Part shown: in pieces, positions 45,901-54,670 of the stretch | How positions within the stretch are numbered: the first letter of the stretch is position 1 | How the letters are laid out: every line of letters starts with the position of its first letter | DNA from: Marinilabiliaceae bacterium | Lineage (GTDB): Bacteria > Bacteroidota > Bacteroidia > Bacteroidales > Marinilabiliaceae | Direction of reading: 5' to 3' | Length of the DNA stretch: 64,000 nucleotides | Assembly (NCBI GenBank): GCA_016933045.1 | Contig: JAFGBR010000013.1 | Span: 61,723-125,722 of the forward strand | Translations under genes and position numbers: made by a program | The notes under the pieces: generated by a model | Seen by the model: the letters and a program-made list of their open reading frames with translations, nothing else | Database searches by the model: none | Told to the model about the DNA's origin: nothing

Positions 45901-47326
45901 AAGAATGCTTCGCCTTACCAACCAACTACTCGATTTCAGAAAGGTTCAAAACAACAAAATGCAATTAAAAGTTAAAGAGATCGATATTGTTTCGTTTGCA
46001 CATGATATATTTAAAAGTTTTGAACCATTAGCCAATCACAAAGGGATAATATACACTTTCGAAAAGACTATTGATGCCTTAAGTGTATGGGTTGATCCGT
46101 CTCAATTAGATATAATTATTTACAACCTTCTTTCGAATGCTTTAAAATTTACAGACCTGGGTAAAAATGTAACCCTGAAAATTTCGCAAAACAACCAGCT
46201 AAATAATGTAGAAATATCAGTTATTGATGAAGGAAAAGGAATACCATCCAATAGCCTGAATGAAATTTTTACACGGTATACCATACTAAGCGATCACGAA
46301 CTATCGGGTACAGGCATAGGACTTTCACTATCGTACGAACTGGCCAAATTACACGGAGGGGAAATTAAAGTAAAATCAGAAATAAATAAAGGCAGCACAT
46401 TTACTCTCGTATTACAACTTGGAAAAAAACACTTAAAAAAGAACAAAAACATAAAAATAATTGATTCAAACAGTATAGAATCAGAATATAACACCAGCTA
46501 CACCTCCGATAACGAAATAATAGAAATAACACCTAATGCTAACGCCATAAATGAAATACCCGAACTTAAAGCTCTAATTGTTGAAGACAACAGCGAAATA
46601 CTAGATTATATTGAGCAGGCTCTACGCCCCGATTTTCAATGTATTTTAGCTCAAAACGGAGAAGAGGCACTTCGTTTATTGGAGGATAATAATCCAGACA
46701 TTATAATTACTGATATTATGATGCCTGTAATGGACGGAATTGAATTAACAAAACAGTTAAAAAGCAAATTTGAAACCTGTCATATTCCAATTATTATGCT
46801 TACTGCTAAAACAGATTTTGAAGACCAAATTGATGGTATCGAAACCGGAGCCGAAGCATATATTAAAAAACCATTTAACACAACACATTTAAAAACAGTA
46901 GCAACAAACCTTATTAAACAACGGAAAAAAATTATTGACCACTACCAGTCATCTGGCTATCAAATAAACCCCAATACTTTAAAAATCAACTCTAAAGACG
47001 AGGATTTCTTAAAAAAATTAGTTAATTATGTAGAAGAAAACCACTCGAAAGAGATCACCATTGACCAACTAGCCGAGTATTGTTGCCTTAGCAGAACTGT
47101 TTTTTATAACAAAATAAAAGGTCTTACCGGCTCAAGTCCAATTGAATTCTTACGAGAGTTAAAACTAAAAATTGCAGCCCAATTACTTGAAAAAGGGTTT
47201 AATGTATCGGAGGTTGCTTTTCAGGTTGGTTTTAACGATGTAAAATATTTTAGCAGACAATTTAAATCATTATTTGGTCATTCGCCTAGTAAACATGTTC
47301 AAACAAAAAACAACGAATCCAAATAA
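42920..47326 (+). CDS. Hybrid two-component system sensor/regulator (HTCS)
   Basis: The protein has 1468 residues and a signal peptide (1-19). The periplasmic region is a Reg_prop beta-propeller sensor (repeats such as IWIGTWNGLNRFDG and LWIGTFGNGINLI) to about 790, a Y_Y_Y domain (about 825-895) and one membrane segment (about 908-926). In the cytoplasm: HisKA with H956 in VSHEIRTP, HATPase (NLLSNALKFT, GTGIGLSLSYEL), a receiver with D1265 in TDIMMPVMDG, and an AraC HTH at the C-terminus (ITIDQLAEYCCLSRTVFYNK). HTCS proteins sense oligosaccharides and switch on polysaccharide loci; the ligand here is presumably a pectic oligosaccharide. All phosphorelay residues are intact. Confidence 0.96.
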   Translation: MRKTFFLLLFVFSTGIISQNIQKFEHFNSQDGLSQNTVFSIHCDRKGFLWIGTWNGLNRFDGHQFKLFKNPLNSTSGLFTNNRIINIWEDKKEMIWMQTYDHFYHFLNPQTETTETYPTYNANSNNEKSVGSSFLQYSDSIIMIGSTNSGIHILKYNKTKNIYQSTSFDTKTQKSISDNYIKLIHADHNKNIWILTDRGLNHITAENINQNKYIFQHIFLNVSFSNTVAENNDEIWFGTNSHGILVYNKNTQKYSFINPVSENKHLPGAVNHIVFINDNSFLTSFEDKGLYLYNNDDKKWTKIIFHGKSAESIYIDKFKQAWITAKEFGLTRLDIKTLKTNYYKLTPIESDYITDLERPYFFEDSKHQLWIGLHGSGLAFYNRKNDKFHFFRNNPKDQTSIGSNIVHCINEDKSGQLWLGTGQYKGGLEKVVFNNPAITHKITENEYTNLFTNVVRAMEEDKNGNIWIASKSGKIYIYNSNLELIHIQKLYSKSIKTYSGNNVYSIYQSKNGYIWLGSKGEGIGRSTEKINTNTNYSNITFKWYKNDPENPTSISSNNVYSITEDEDNNLWIGTFGNGINLINSKNIEYPKFEIFNTSNSNISSNSIRHLHIDSHQNLWAATVFGVNFLHHDSIRTKSFTSILHNKNNPNSISYNDVIHIYEDSKQRLWFSTMGGGVNVLEDFSSPTAANFKTITMNDGLSNDVVFGVLEDTDGKLWFSSEHGLSRYSPKEANFAVYTENNGLSFNNFSENTCLKTSKNQLLFGGNLGFISINSDKLKTTEIHCNIELTSFLLFNEAVTPNSEASPLKKAISYSDSITLRPTQSSFSIEFSTLDYLDPGNIQYAYKLTNFDKDWNYIGNQNKATYTKLPPGKYTFMVKSTNRNGLWNENDIRTLQITLLPPWYRSNYAYIGITVLLLIIIFTAQNIKSKLDKYRQDLQLEKKINLVKLQFFTNVSHEIRTPLTLIIGPIEDLLMNNDINESVKNKLKLIQRNTKRMLRLTNQLLDFRKVQNNKMQLKVKEIDIVSFAHDIFKSFEPLANHKGIIYTFEKTIDALSVWVDPSQLDIIIYNLLSNALKFTDLGKNVTLKISQNNQLNNVEISVIDEGKGIPSNSLNEIFTRYTILSDHELSGTGIGLSLSYELAKLHGGEIKVKSEINKGSTFTLVLQLGKKHLKKNKNIKIIDSNSIESEYNTSYTSDNEIIEITPNANAINEIPELKALIVEDNSEILDYIEQALRPDFQCILAQNGEEALRLLEDNNPDIIITDIMMPVMDGIELTKQLKSKFETCHIPIIMLTAKTDFEDQIDGIETGAEAYIKKPFNTTHLKTVATNLIKQRKKIIDHYQSSGYQINPNTLKINSKDEDFLKKLVNYVEENHSKEITIDQLAEYCCLSRTVFYNKIKGLTGSSPIEFLRELKLKIAAQLLEKGFNVSEVAFQVGFNDVKYFSRQFKSLFGHSPSKHVQTKNNESK

Positions 47327-47375
47327 TCAACTTTAATAAAAAATTAACACGAGCATGATTCGTTAATTTATAATA

Positions 47376-47407
47376 CAGATGAAAATTCATCATGCGAATT
47401 ACATCTG
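47376..47407 (+). other. Hairpin between HTCS and uxaE
   Basis: A 6-bp outer stem (47376-47381 with 47402-47407) and a 5-bp inner stem are separated by a small internal loop. There is no clear T tract. It may be a leader structure of uxaE or a weak HTCS terminator. Confidence 0.35.
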
Positions 47408-47431
47408 AACTTATTCAATAAATAATTACCG

Positions 47432-48682
47432 ATGAAACAACTTGGAAAATATTCTCTTGGCGTTGGCGATCGTTTCGGACACCAAGCAAAAGCACAGTTA
47501 AAAGCCATTATGGAAATGAAAAAACATGGCATTGACATTACGCCTGTGTGGAACAAATCAAACCGGGAACACGAAATTATTGGCACTCATCCCGACGACG
47601 TTCGAATTGAAGCTGATGCTGCAACAAAAGAACTAAACTGGAAAAACAATTATTTCGTTGATGCTGACCACATAAACCTAAACACTGTTGAAAAATTTAT
47701 TCCAAGCAGCGACTTTTTCACCATCGATGTTGCTGCATATATTGGCAAAGAAGCAGATAAAAAAGATATTGAAGCATTTTTAGACAAATGCGAAAAATAT
47801 TATGGCGAATTATCAATACCCGGAATCAGTCACAAATTTATAATTACTAAAGAATTAGTTAAAGGAGTTGCTGATCATTATTTATTTGCTGCACAAAAAG
47901 CAAGTGAAATATATAAAATAATTGAAGGAAAAAAGGGAAAAGGAAATTTCATAACTGAAGTATCGATGGATGAAGTACCAAACCCTCAAACACCAATTGA
48001 ACTATTTTTCATTTTATTTATGCTGGCCGAAGAAAAAGTACCAGTACAAACTATTGCTCCGCGTTTTTCAGGTCGTTTTAATAAAGGAGTAAACTACGTT
48101 GGTGATCCATCTCAGTTTGCCAAAGAATTTGAAGAGGATATTTTGGTACTTGACTATGTTGTTAAAGAATTTGGTATTCCAGCCGAAATAAAATTAAGTG
48201 TTCACTCTGGTTCAGATAAATTCTCAATTTACCCACATATTGGCAGTATTATTAAAAAACACAACAAAGGAATACATGTTAAAACAGCCGGAACAACATG
48301 GCTCGAAGAAGTAATTGGTTTATCAATGGCCGATGGCGAAGCTCTTGCTTTTGTTAAGGCAATTTATAGCAAAGCATTAGATAAAATTGAAGAGCTTTGT
48401 GCTCCTTACGCCGATGTTATTGACATTGATTCTACAAAACTACCATCGAAAGAAGAGGTTAATAACTGGAGTGCTGAAAAAATGGCTGCAACTCTGCGAC
48501 ATATTACAGATAATAAAGATTACAACCCAAACCTTCGTCAATTAGTTCATGTAGGATATAAACTAGCGGCCTTACAAATTGACAAATACAACAATCTGCT
48601 CGAAAAATATGAGGATATTATCTCTTCATGTGTTTTTGAGAATATTTACGACCGTCATCTTTGTAGGTTATTCAACATCTAA
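47432..48682 (+). CDS. uxaE: Tagaturonate/fructuronate epimerase
   Basis: The protein has 416 residues. It matches the tagaturonate epimerase (UxaE) family as I know it: LGVGDRFGHQAKAQLKAI at the N-terminus, PVWNKSNREHEIIGT, YFVDADHINL, IKLSVHSGSDKFSIYPHIG and HVKTAGTTWLEE. The Asp/His pairs are likely metal ligands, as the family is metal dependent. UxaE was described in Thermotoga, converting D-tagaturonate to D-fructuronate. There is no UxaB-type tagaturonate reductase in the window, so this enzyme would channel galacturonate into the fructuronate-mannonate branch. It sits 105 bp after the HTCS gene, away from the operon it serves. Confidence 0.85.
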   Translation: MKQLGKYSLGVGDRFGHQAKAQLKAIMEMKKHGIDITPVWNKSNREHEIIGTHPDDVRIEADAATKELNWKNNYFVDADHINLNTVEKFIPSSDFFTIDVAAYIGKEADKKDIEAFLDKCEKYYGELSIPGISHKFIITKELVKGVADHYLFAAQKASEIYKIIEGKKGKGNFITEVSMDEVPNPQTPIELFFILFMLAEEKVPVQTIAPRFSGRFNKGVNYVGDPSQFAKEFEEDILVLDYVVKEFGIPAEIKLSVHSGSDKFSIYPHIGSIIKKHNKGIHVKTAGTTWLEEVIGLSMADGEALAFVKAIYSKALDKIEELCAPYADVIDIDSTKLPSKEEVNNWSAEKMAATLRHITDNKDYNPNLRQLVHVGYKLAALQIDKYNNLLEKYEDIISSCVFENIYDRHLCRLFNI

Positions 48683-48683
48683 C

Positions 48684-48713
48684 AAAAAAGCTGCCTTCGG
48701 GCAGCTTTTTTTA
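48684..48713 (+). terminator. Rho-independent terminator after uxaE
   Basis: GCTGCC-TTCG-GGCAGC stem with a UUCG tetraloop, an A run before and a T run after (to 48712). It immediately follows the uxaE stop. Confidence 0.95.
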
Positions 48714-48832
48714 TTATAATTTATCGGGCAAATAATTACAAACAAATAATAAAAAAACATATAACAATCTCATTATTAGAAATGTATTTTAAAGATGACA
48801 AAAATATTTCACCCGCACATTAACTCATAAAA

Positions 48833-50428
48833 TTATAACTTCTTAAAACTATATAAAAACACATCGTTTTCGCAAACAGATACCTTTTGTTTAAAATTAC
48901 CATCGTTAAAAACTTCAACAATTTCAGACATAACAGGATCCCCGTTACAGGTTCTTTTTAAAAAATCAACTTCGGTCTTTGTCAACTGATCCGGTTTACC
49001 CATCTTAACGTATAATGAGTAAGCATCATTACTCATATACCCAATACGAAAAATATCTAAAATATATTTTCCAGATGGAATACCGGAAACATCTATCGTA
49101 ACAACACTCTTTTCTTTTGCTGGCAAATCACGAATGTAATACTGTTGATTATTAATTGAATCATCGGGAAGCGTATACGTAAAATCCCAAAACAACAATT
49201 GAAAATCACCTGTGTTAGATTTACAGGCATATGAAGCATTATCGTCATTTAATAATTCCGTTTCGCCCAGTTTATTTAAAAATGAATAAGCATGATAAGC
49301 CGGTTTTTTTATTCCTTGAATATTCATTAAACCAAACCCACCATGAAAAGGAGTAAAACGTGGCCCAGCTTCTTCGAAAATATCAGTAAATACCCAATAC
49401 GACATTGAATTTGTTGCACATCCTATTTGTTTTAATTTATTTAGAATATATGCCGCTTCATGATAACTGTCATGCAATGGATCGGCAGGTGTATATGACG
49501 AACTCCATTCAGTATAATGCAATTCAAGATTTGGCATTAAAGACTCTGATATTTCATTTCGAGATTGAATAACATCATTACTCACACTCCAATCATTCTT
49601 ACTCAGGCGGGTTCCGGTTGATCCAAACTCATCTAAAAAACCGACATCAACACCATAAGCATGGGTGCTAATAAAATCGAGAGGTACACTGTTTTCGCTA
49701 CAAAATAGTATCATTTCGGGCTCCCACGCTGCCCCAGCCGTAGCTGGCCCTCCAACTTTTAAAGCAGAATTTACTCGTTTAACAGCAATAGCCGCATGTT
49801 TGTAAAGTTTAAAATAATCGTACTGTGTACCTGTCCAAAAACCAGGTGTTAAATTTGGTTCGTTCCAAACTTCGAAATACCAGTCTTTAACCTCATTTTC
49901 GCCATAACGTTCAACGAAATGCTGAACCAAATTAAAAATAAGCCCCTCCCATTTGGTATAATCTTTAGGAGGTGTAACATTACCTCGCCACCAAAAAATA
50001 GTTTGATTTCCACTGGCCATTGACGAAGGCATAAAACCTAATTCAACAAATGGTTTCATCCCAATTTCAATAATATAGTCGTATAAAACATCAACATATT
50101 GATAATTATAAATCGGATTTCCATCTTTGTCTTCTTTATAAATTGCCATATCGTCGGTTAAAAGACCATGCATTCGTATATACTTAAAATCACAATCATT
50201 TTTTAAAGTTTTCAGTTGCATTTGCCAGTCGGCTCTTAACCCCTCATTAGCACGTCCGGCTCCAATACACTCTTTAAACATGGTACAAAAAGAACCCTTT
50301 TCGTTTTGCAGATTAACAGAAATATTTCGTGTTTTCATTTTAACTGCTCCATTCGCTAATATATAAGGTATTGAAACCAAAATTAACAATGCTAAAACCA
50401 AATTTTTAGTATTTAATATATGTATCAT
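48833..50428 (-). CDS. GH39-like glycoside hydrolase (beta-xylosidase-type)
   Basis: I chose the ATG at 50428 (MIHILNTKNLVLALLIL), since it gives a standard signal peptide; the in-frame ATG at 50503 adds a Lys/Tyr-rich leader. The protein is 531 residues. The clan A (beta/alpha)8 barrel shows the acid/base E190 in VWNEPNL and the nucleophile E307 in YTEWSSS, with CIGAGRANEGLRADW and YIRMHGLL at the N-terminus, as in GH39 beta-xylosidases. The C-terminus is a beta-sandwich. It is predicted to remove xylose or a related sugar from oligosaccharides in the periplasm; the side chains of xylogalacturonan would fit this locus, but that is speculation. Confidence 0.85.
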   Translation of the reverse strand: MIHILNTKNLVLALLILVSIPYILANGAVKMKTRNISVNLQNEKGSFCTMFKECIGAGRANEGLRADWQMQLKTLKNDCDFKYIRMHGLLTDDMAIYKEDKDGNPIYNYQYVDVLYDYIIEIGMKPFVELGFMPSSMASGNQTIFWWRGNVTPPKDYTKWEGLIFNLVQHFVERYGENEVKDWYFEVWNEPNLTPGFWTGTQYDYFKLYKHAAIAVKRVNSALKVGGPATAGAAWEPEMILFCSENSVPLDFISTHAYGVDVGFLDEFGSTGTRLSKNDWSVSNDVIQSRNEISESLMPNLELHYTEWSSSYTPADPLHDSYHEAAYILNKLKQIGCATNSMSYWVFTDIFEEAGPRFTPFHGGFGLMNIQGIKKPAYHAYSFLNKLGETELLNDDNASYACKSNTGDFQLLFWDFTYTLPDDSINNQQYYIRDLPAKEKSVVTIDVSGIPSGKYILDIFRIGYMSNDAYSLYVKMGKPDQLTKTEVDFLKRTCNGDPVMSEIVEVFNDGNFKQKVSVCENDVFLYSFKKL

Positions 50429-50523
50429 TTTGTAATAAAGCTTATTAATTAATATATAGTATTTTAAATATAACATAAATGACTTTTTTTTACTAAAATT
50501 CATTCAAAATAAAAAAAGACTAC

Positions 50524-50553
50524 TTTGAAATTTGTTGAAAAACATTACTTTTG
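50524..50553 (+). promoter_or_regulatory. Bacteroidota-type promoter of the TPR gene
   Basis: TTTG (50524-50527), an 18-bp spacer and TACTTTTG (50546-50553) match TTTG/TAnnTTTG. It lies 30 bp before the chosen ATG at 50583 and downstream of the first in-frame ATG (50532), which supports the later start. Confidence 0.7.
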
Positions 50554-50582
50554 CCAAATCCAATGAAAAAAAACAAAAAGCA

Positions 50583-51272
50583 ATGTCAAAAATCAAAAAA
50601 GAAAATACAGAAGATAGTTTTGAAAACGTAGAAAGTGCTTTGACAAAAACAGAGCAGTTTATTGAAAATAATCAAAAAAGAATCTCTGCTGTTGTGATAG
50701 CTATTCTTATTGTTGTAGGTGGTTATTACGGCATTAAAAAAATGCATTTACAACCTAAAGAAAAAGAGGCTCAGGAGAGTATATTTTTCGCACAGGAATA
50801 CTTTGCAGTTGATAGTTTTCAATTAGCACTCGATGGTGATGGCAGCAGACTGGGATTTTTAGATATTATTGATGATTACGGTTTTACAGATGCTGGAAAT
50901 CTGGCTAAATACTATGCTGGTATTTGCTATCTAAACCTTGGACAATTTGAAACAGCAATTGATTATTTAGAAGATTTTTCGGGAGAAGACCAGATTATTT
51001 CAAAAATTGCCATAGGTGCTATTGGTGATGCGTATGTAGAATTAGGCAATAAAGAAGAAGCTTTAAAATATTATCAGGATGCAGCAGAGGGTGATAATGA
51101 ATTTACGGCTCCTGTATATTTATTAAAGTTAGGCGAATTACAAGAAGAACTCGAAATGCACGAAGATGCCCTGTTGTCATACAACACAATAAAAAACAAT
51201 TTTAAAAATAGCAACGAAGGTCGTCAAATCGAGAAGTATATTTCGCGTGTTGAAATAAATTTGAATAAATAA
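50583..51272 (+). CDS. Membrane-anchored tetratricopeptide-repeat protein
   Basis: I chose the start at 50583 (MSKIKKENTEDSF) over 50532, since the upstream ATG lies inside the promoter. The protein is 229 residues. A single membrane helix (about 35-53, ISAVVIAILIVVGGYYGI) follows a charged N-terminus, and TPR-like repeats follow (LAKYYAGICYLNLGQFETAIDYL; AIGDAYVELGNKEEALKYYQDAA, quoted in part). The layout (N-in, TPR outside) resembles YfgM-like proteins that assist the secretion or assembly machinery. In Bacteroidota it is often next to ribH, as here; the reason is unknown to me. Confidence 0.85.
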   Translation: MSKIKKENTEDSFENVESALTKTEQFIENNQKRISAVVIAILIVVGGYYGIKKMHLQPKEKEAQESIFFAQEYFAVDSFQLALDGDGSRLGFLDIIDDYGFTDAGNLAKYYAGICYLNLGQFETAIDYLEDFSGEDQIISKIAIGAIGDAYVELGNKEEALKYYQDAAEGDNEFTAPVYLLKLGELQEELEMHEDALLSYNTIKNNFKNSNEGRQIEKYISRVEINLNK

Positions 51273-51293
51273 ATCAATATTTTAAATATTTAG

Positions 51294-51326
51294 GTTGTTG
51301 CATTAATAATGCAACAACTTTTTTTT
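51294..51326 (+). terminator. Rho-independent terminator between TPR gene and ribH
   Basis: A perfect 11-bp stem (51294-51304 and 51308-51318) with a 3-nt loop is followed by eight T. An ATG in frame with ribH (51309) lies inside the stem and is therefore not the real start. Confidence 0.9.
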
Positions 51327-51335
51327 ATAAAAAAA

Positions 51336-51830
51336 ATGGCTACAGCATTAAAAAACCTTTCGGATTACGACAAATCAAAAGTTCCGAATGCTTTGAACAT
51401 GAAATTTGGCATTGTGGTTTCGGAATGGAACGAAAAGATTACAGAAGCATTATACAATGGAGCATTCTCAACATTAGTTGCCAACGGCGCTTTGCCCGAT
51501 AATATCTTAAAAAAATATGTTCCCGGAAGTTTTGAACTTACCGCAGGTGGTAAAATTTTAGCCCAAAATACCGATGTAGATGCTGTTATTTGTTTAGGAT
51601 GTGTGATTAGAGGTGGTACACCTCATTTCGATTATGTTTGTAATGGAGTAACTCAAGGCATTACTGAATTAAATATAAAATTTGATATCCCGTTTATTTT
51701 TGGATTATTAACAACCGATAATGAACAACAAGCACTTGACCGGGCTGGAGGTATTCATGGCAACAAAGGTGACGAAGCTGCAATTACTGCAATTAAAATG
51801 GTAGCTTTTAAACAATCACTTCGAAAATAG
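51336..51830 (+). CDS. ribH: 6,7-dimethyl-8-ribityllumazine synthase
   Basis: I chose the ATG at 51336 ([14 protein letters not shown]) because the earlier in-frame ATG lies in a terminator stem. The protein is 164 residues, the family length. It has [51 protein letters not shown] and a late [12 protein letters not shown]. It joins 5-amino-6-ribitylamino-uracil and dihydroxybutanone phosphate in riboflavin synthesis, forming a 60-mer or pentamer in the cytoplasm. Its stop is 4 bp from the stop of the convergent PAS kinase gene. Confidence 0.96.
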   Translation: MATALKNLSDYDKSKVPNALNMKFGIVVSEWNEKITEALYNGAFSTLVANGALPDNILKKYVPGSFELTAGGKILAQNTDVDAVICLGCVIRGGTPHFDYVCNGVTQGITELNIKFDIPFIFGLLTTDNEQQALDRAGGIHGNKGDEAAITAIKMVAFKQSLRK

Positions 51831-51834
51831 TTTA

Positions 51835-53697
51835 TTAAAAATTTGAATCTAAAGAAACTGCGGGCAATTCAATTCTAAAAATTGCCCCCTTTCCCAACCC
51901 ACTCTCAATTGTAATTGTTCCATTATTTTTATCAATCATCTCTTTAACAAGCGATAAGCCCAAGCCGGTTCCTTTTTCGTTGTTGGTTCCAAGTGTTGTT
52001 AAAAATGATTCATTATTAAATAACTCTTTTTGTTTTTCAGTACTAATGCCAATACCCGAATCTTTAACTACAATAGTTTTAAAATTTGAATTTTCATTAT
52101 TCTCCTCGAAACATTCAATAATTCCATTTTCAGGAGTAAATTTAATAGCATTATGAATGAGATTTCGAATAATAAATTTTAGCATATCATAATCGGCATA
52201 AACACATAATTGTGGAGAAAAACCATTTTTAATAATCAACTTTTTATTTCGTATTAATTGATGATAATATGAAAAAACCTCAGAAACAATGGTATAAGGT
52301 GAAATATATTCCTTTTTAGAATTAAGTTTTCCCAACTGAGATCGACCCCATGTTAATAAATCCTCGAGAAGTTTATATGTATTTTCGCCGGCAATTAAAA
52401 TCTGATCGATATACTCCCGTATCTCATTTCCCGATAATTCACTCAGTCGGTCACTTAATAGATTAGCAAAACCTAAAACTACGCCAAAAGGATTTTTAAT
52501 ATCATGAGCTATAATAGAAAATAATTTATCTTTTGTGCTATTTAATTCTTTAAGCATTTGTTCATTTTTCAGGATTTGCATTTCAATTTTTTTCTTTTCG
52601 TCAATATCAGCAACTAATCCTGCGGCTTCAATAATTTCGCCATTCTCATTTTTTATGGGCGACAAATATAAACTCCCCCAAAATACCGATTTATCTTTCT
52701 TTATATATTTTTTTTCAATAGAACAATTAAGAATCTCACCATTAAAAAGCTGAGAAATCATTTTTGAGGTTATATCAACACTTTCGGATTCGGTAATGTC
52801 ATAATTAGTTAAATGAAGTAATTCATCCTCAGAATACCCTAATAATTCGGCAAATCGACTGTTAACAAAAACAAATTCATTGTTTTTATTAACAACACCA
52901 ATACCAACAATATTAGTATTAACAATTGCATCAAGTTTATTTCGGTTTTCGATTAATTCACGGATTGTATTTTTGTACTCCGTAATATCATAAAACAAAG
53001 AGCAAAACCGTTTTTCTTCAATTGGAAATGTTCGAAATGAAAGATGCCTATCAGTTTCGGAAAGATAAAAATCAAAACTTTCTTTATCTTTTAAAAAGGA
53101 ACCCGATTTTATAATTAACTTATGAAATGAAGGATATAAATTACTATATCTCAACCCAACTAAACCTAATCGACTAAATATTGTACTTGCAATAGGATTA
53201 GCCTTGATAATTAATACATCAATGATACTATTTTTGTTTTTATCATAAATAGGTTCTGATATTATAATACCTATCGGAGCATTACTAAATAATTCGTTTA
53301 AAAGAAATTGTTCTTTTTGAATTTGATCTTCGAGATTACGTTTATATGTAATATTTTCTTTAACTGCAATAAACCCGGTATGATCTCCTTCATTGTTTTT
53401 TATTGGTGAAATTTTCGCCTGTTCCCAAATCAATGTACCATTTCTGGTTTTGTTTCTGAAAATCCCTTCCCATGTATTACCCGAATTAATAACCTCCCAC
53501 ATATCCTGGTAAAAATCATTATCGTGATAACCACTTTTTAAAATAGAGGTTCGTTTTCCTATTGCTTCATCAAGAGTATATCCATAGAGTTTTTCAAATG
53601 CTTTATTGGCATAAACAATTATTCCATTCTTATCGGTCATAACCACAACACTGTCTGTTGAGTCTAATGCAAACTGAAGATCCTTGCTTGAGATCAT
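51835..53697 (-). CDS. Multi-PAS sensor histidine kinase
   Basis: The protein has 620 residues without a signal peptide or membrane segments, so it is cytoplasmic. Three or four PAS domains come first (VVMTDKNGIIVYANKAFEKL at about 15-110, a central variant, IVNTNIVGIGVVNKNNEFVF at about 255-370). They are followed by HisKA with H398 in IIAHDIKNPFG and the HATPase (LIHNAIKFTPENG, VVKDSGIGIS, GLGLSLVKEM). No receiver or cognate regulator is encoded next to it, so it is an orphan kinase. The signal is unknown. Confidence 0.93.
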   Translation of the reverse strand: MISSKDLQFALDSTDSVVVMTDKNGIIVYANKAFEKLYGYTLDEAIGKRTSILKSGYHDNDFYQDMWEVINSGNTWEGIFRNKTRNGTLIWEQAKISPIKNNEGDHTGFIAVKENITYKRNLEDQIQKEQFLLNELFSNAPIGIIISEPIYDKNKNSIIDVLIIKANPIASTIFSRLGLVGLRYSNLYPSFHKLIIKSGSFLKDKESFDFYLSETDRHLSFRTFPIEEKRFCSLFYDITEYKNTIRELIENRNKLDAIVNTNIVGIGVVNKNNEFVFVNSRFAELLGYSEDELLHLTNYDITESESVDITSKMISQLFNGEILNCSIEKKYIKKDKSVFWGSLYLSPIKNENGEIIEAAGLVADIDEKKKIEMQILKNEQMLKELNSTKDKLFSIIAHDIKNPFGVVLGFANLLSDRLSELSGNEIREYIDQILIAGENTYKLLEDLLTWGRSQLGKLNSKKEYISPYTIVSEVFSYYHQLIRNKKLIIKNGFSPQLCVYADYDMLKFIIRNLIHNAIKFTPENGIIECFEENNENSNFKTIVVKDSGIGISTEKQKELFNNESFLTTLGTNNEKGTGLGLSLVKEMIDKNNGTITIESGLGKGAIFRIELPAVSLDSNF

Positions 53698-53790
53698 AAC
53701 TGTGTTGATTCTATTGTGTTAATTAAGTTAGCTTATTAAAAATATACTATCAAATCACCAATCTATATTTTTCTATTGTTAATCAAATGT

Positions 53791-54552
53791 TTACCGGGTA
53801 AATACCCATTTATTAGTTGTTGAATACTCCGAATTAAAATTATAACCTTCGTAATTAAACCCTTTTAAATCATCTGACTTTGTTATTTTAAAATCAATAA
53901 TAAAACGAGCCATTAAACCACGTGCTCTTTTCGTGTAAACAACAACAGTTTTAAGTTTTCCGTTTTCCTCCTGTTTAAAATCAACAGATAAAATAGGATA
54001 ATTGAACTTTTTCTTATTAACAACTTTTATATATTCATTCGATGCCAGATTAATCAACACTTTTTCTCCTGATGATTTTTCAATGTCTCTATTTAGTTCC
54101 TCTGTAACTCTATCAGTCCATAAATGATATAGGGAAGAGTGGTTTTTACCTCCCCATGGAGTTCCCATCTCTAATCTGTACGGCTGTATTGCGTCTAAGG
54201 GTCTTAATATGCCATATAAACCAGACAGAATTCTTATTTTATTATTACAATCACTAAGCTCATCTTCTGTCATATCTTTGGCATTTAAACCCCTGTAAAC
54301 TTCTCCGGTAAAAGCATGAATTGCAGCATTAATATACCGGGAGGTATCATCCCATGATTGAAAACGATTAAAATTCAAATGAGCAATGGAATCATTTACT
54401 TGAAATAACTTACTTATTTCATCTACACTAAATTTTTTAAGCTCATAAACTAGTTCATTAGTTTCGTTAATAAATCGAGGGTTACTTAATTTATTTACAT
54501 AATTGTATTGTTGCGAGCTTATATTTTTTGCCGGAGATAATATTGCTATCAT
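53791..54552 (-). CDS. yaaA: YaaA family peroxide-stress/DNA-binding protein
   Basis: The protein has 253 residues, the typical size of the YaaA (DUF328) family. It has the N-terminal MIAILSPAKN motif, GLNAKDMTEDEL, LSGLYGILRPLDAIQPYRLEMG, and LINLASNEY and ARGLMARFI. YaaA in Escherichia coli limits Fenton iron and DNA damage under hydrogen peroxide. It is a single gene between the PAS kinase and the truncated GH27. Confidence 0.94.
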   Translation of the reverse strand: MIAILSPAKNISSQQYNYVNKLSNPRFINETNELVYELKKFSVDEISKLFQVNDSIAHLNFNRFQSWDDTSRYINAAIHAFTGEVYRGLNAKDMTEDELSDCNNKIRILSGLYGILRPLDAIQPYRLEMGTPWGGKNHSSLYHLWTDRVTEELNRDIEKSSGEKVLINLASNEYIKVVNKKKFNYPILSVDFKQEENGKLKTVVVYTKRARGLMARFIIDFKITKSDDLKGFNYEGYNFNSEYSTTNKWVFTR

Positions 54553-54670
54553 AAAATAATATTTTATTAAAATAAGTTGGCAATTTTAAAATATACAATT
54601 GTATAGCTTAAATGTTCGAATTAAAAGCTACATAATAACATATTTCACAAAAAATTAACAAATTGAGAAA

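Noticed and set aside
51309..51335. Earlier ribH start inside the terminator stem
   Set aside because: The ATG lies within the perfect hairpin and T run, so a ribosome site is unlikely; the MATALKN start fits the family length.
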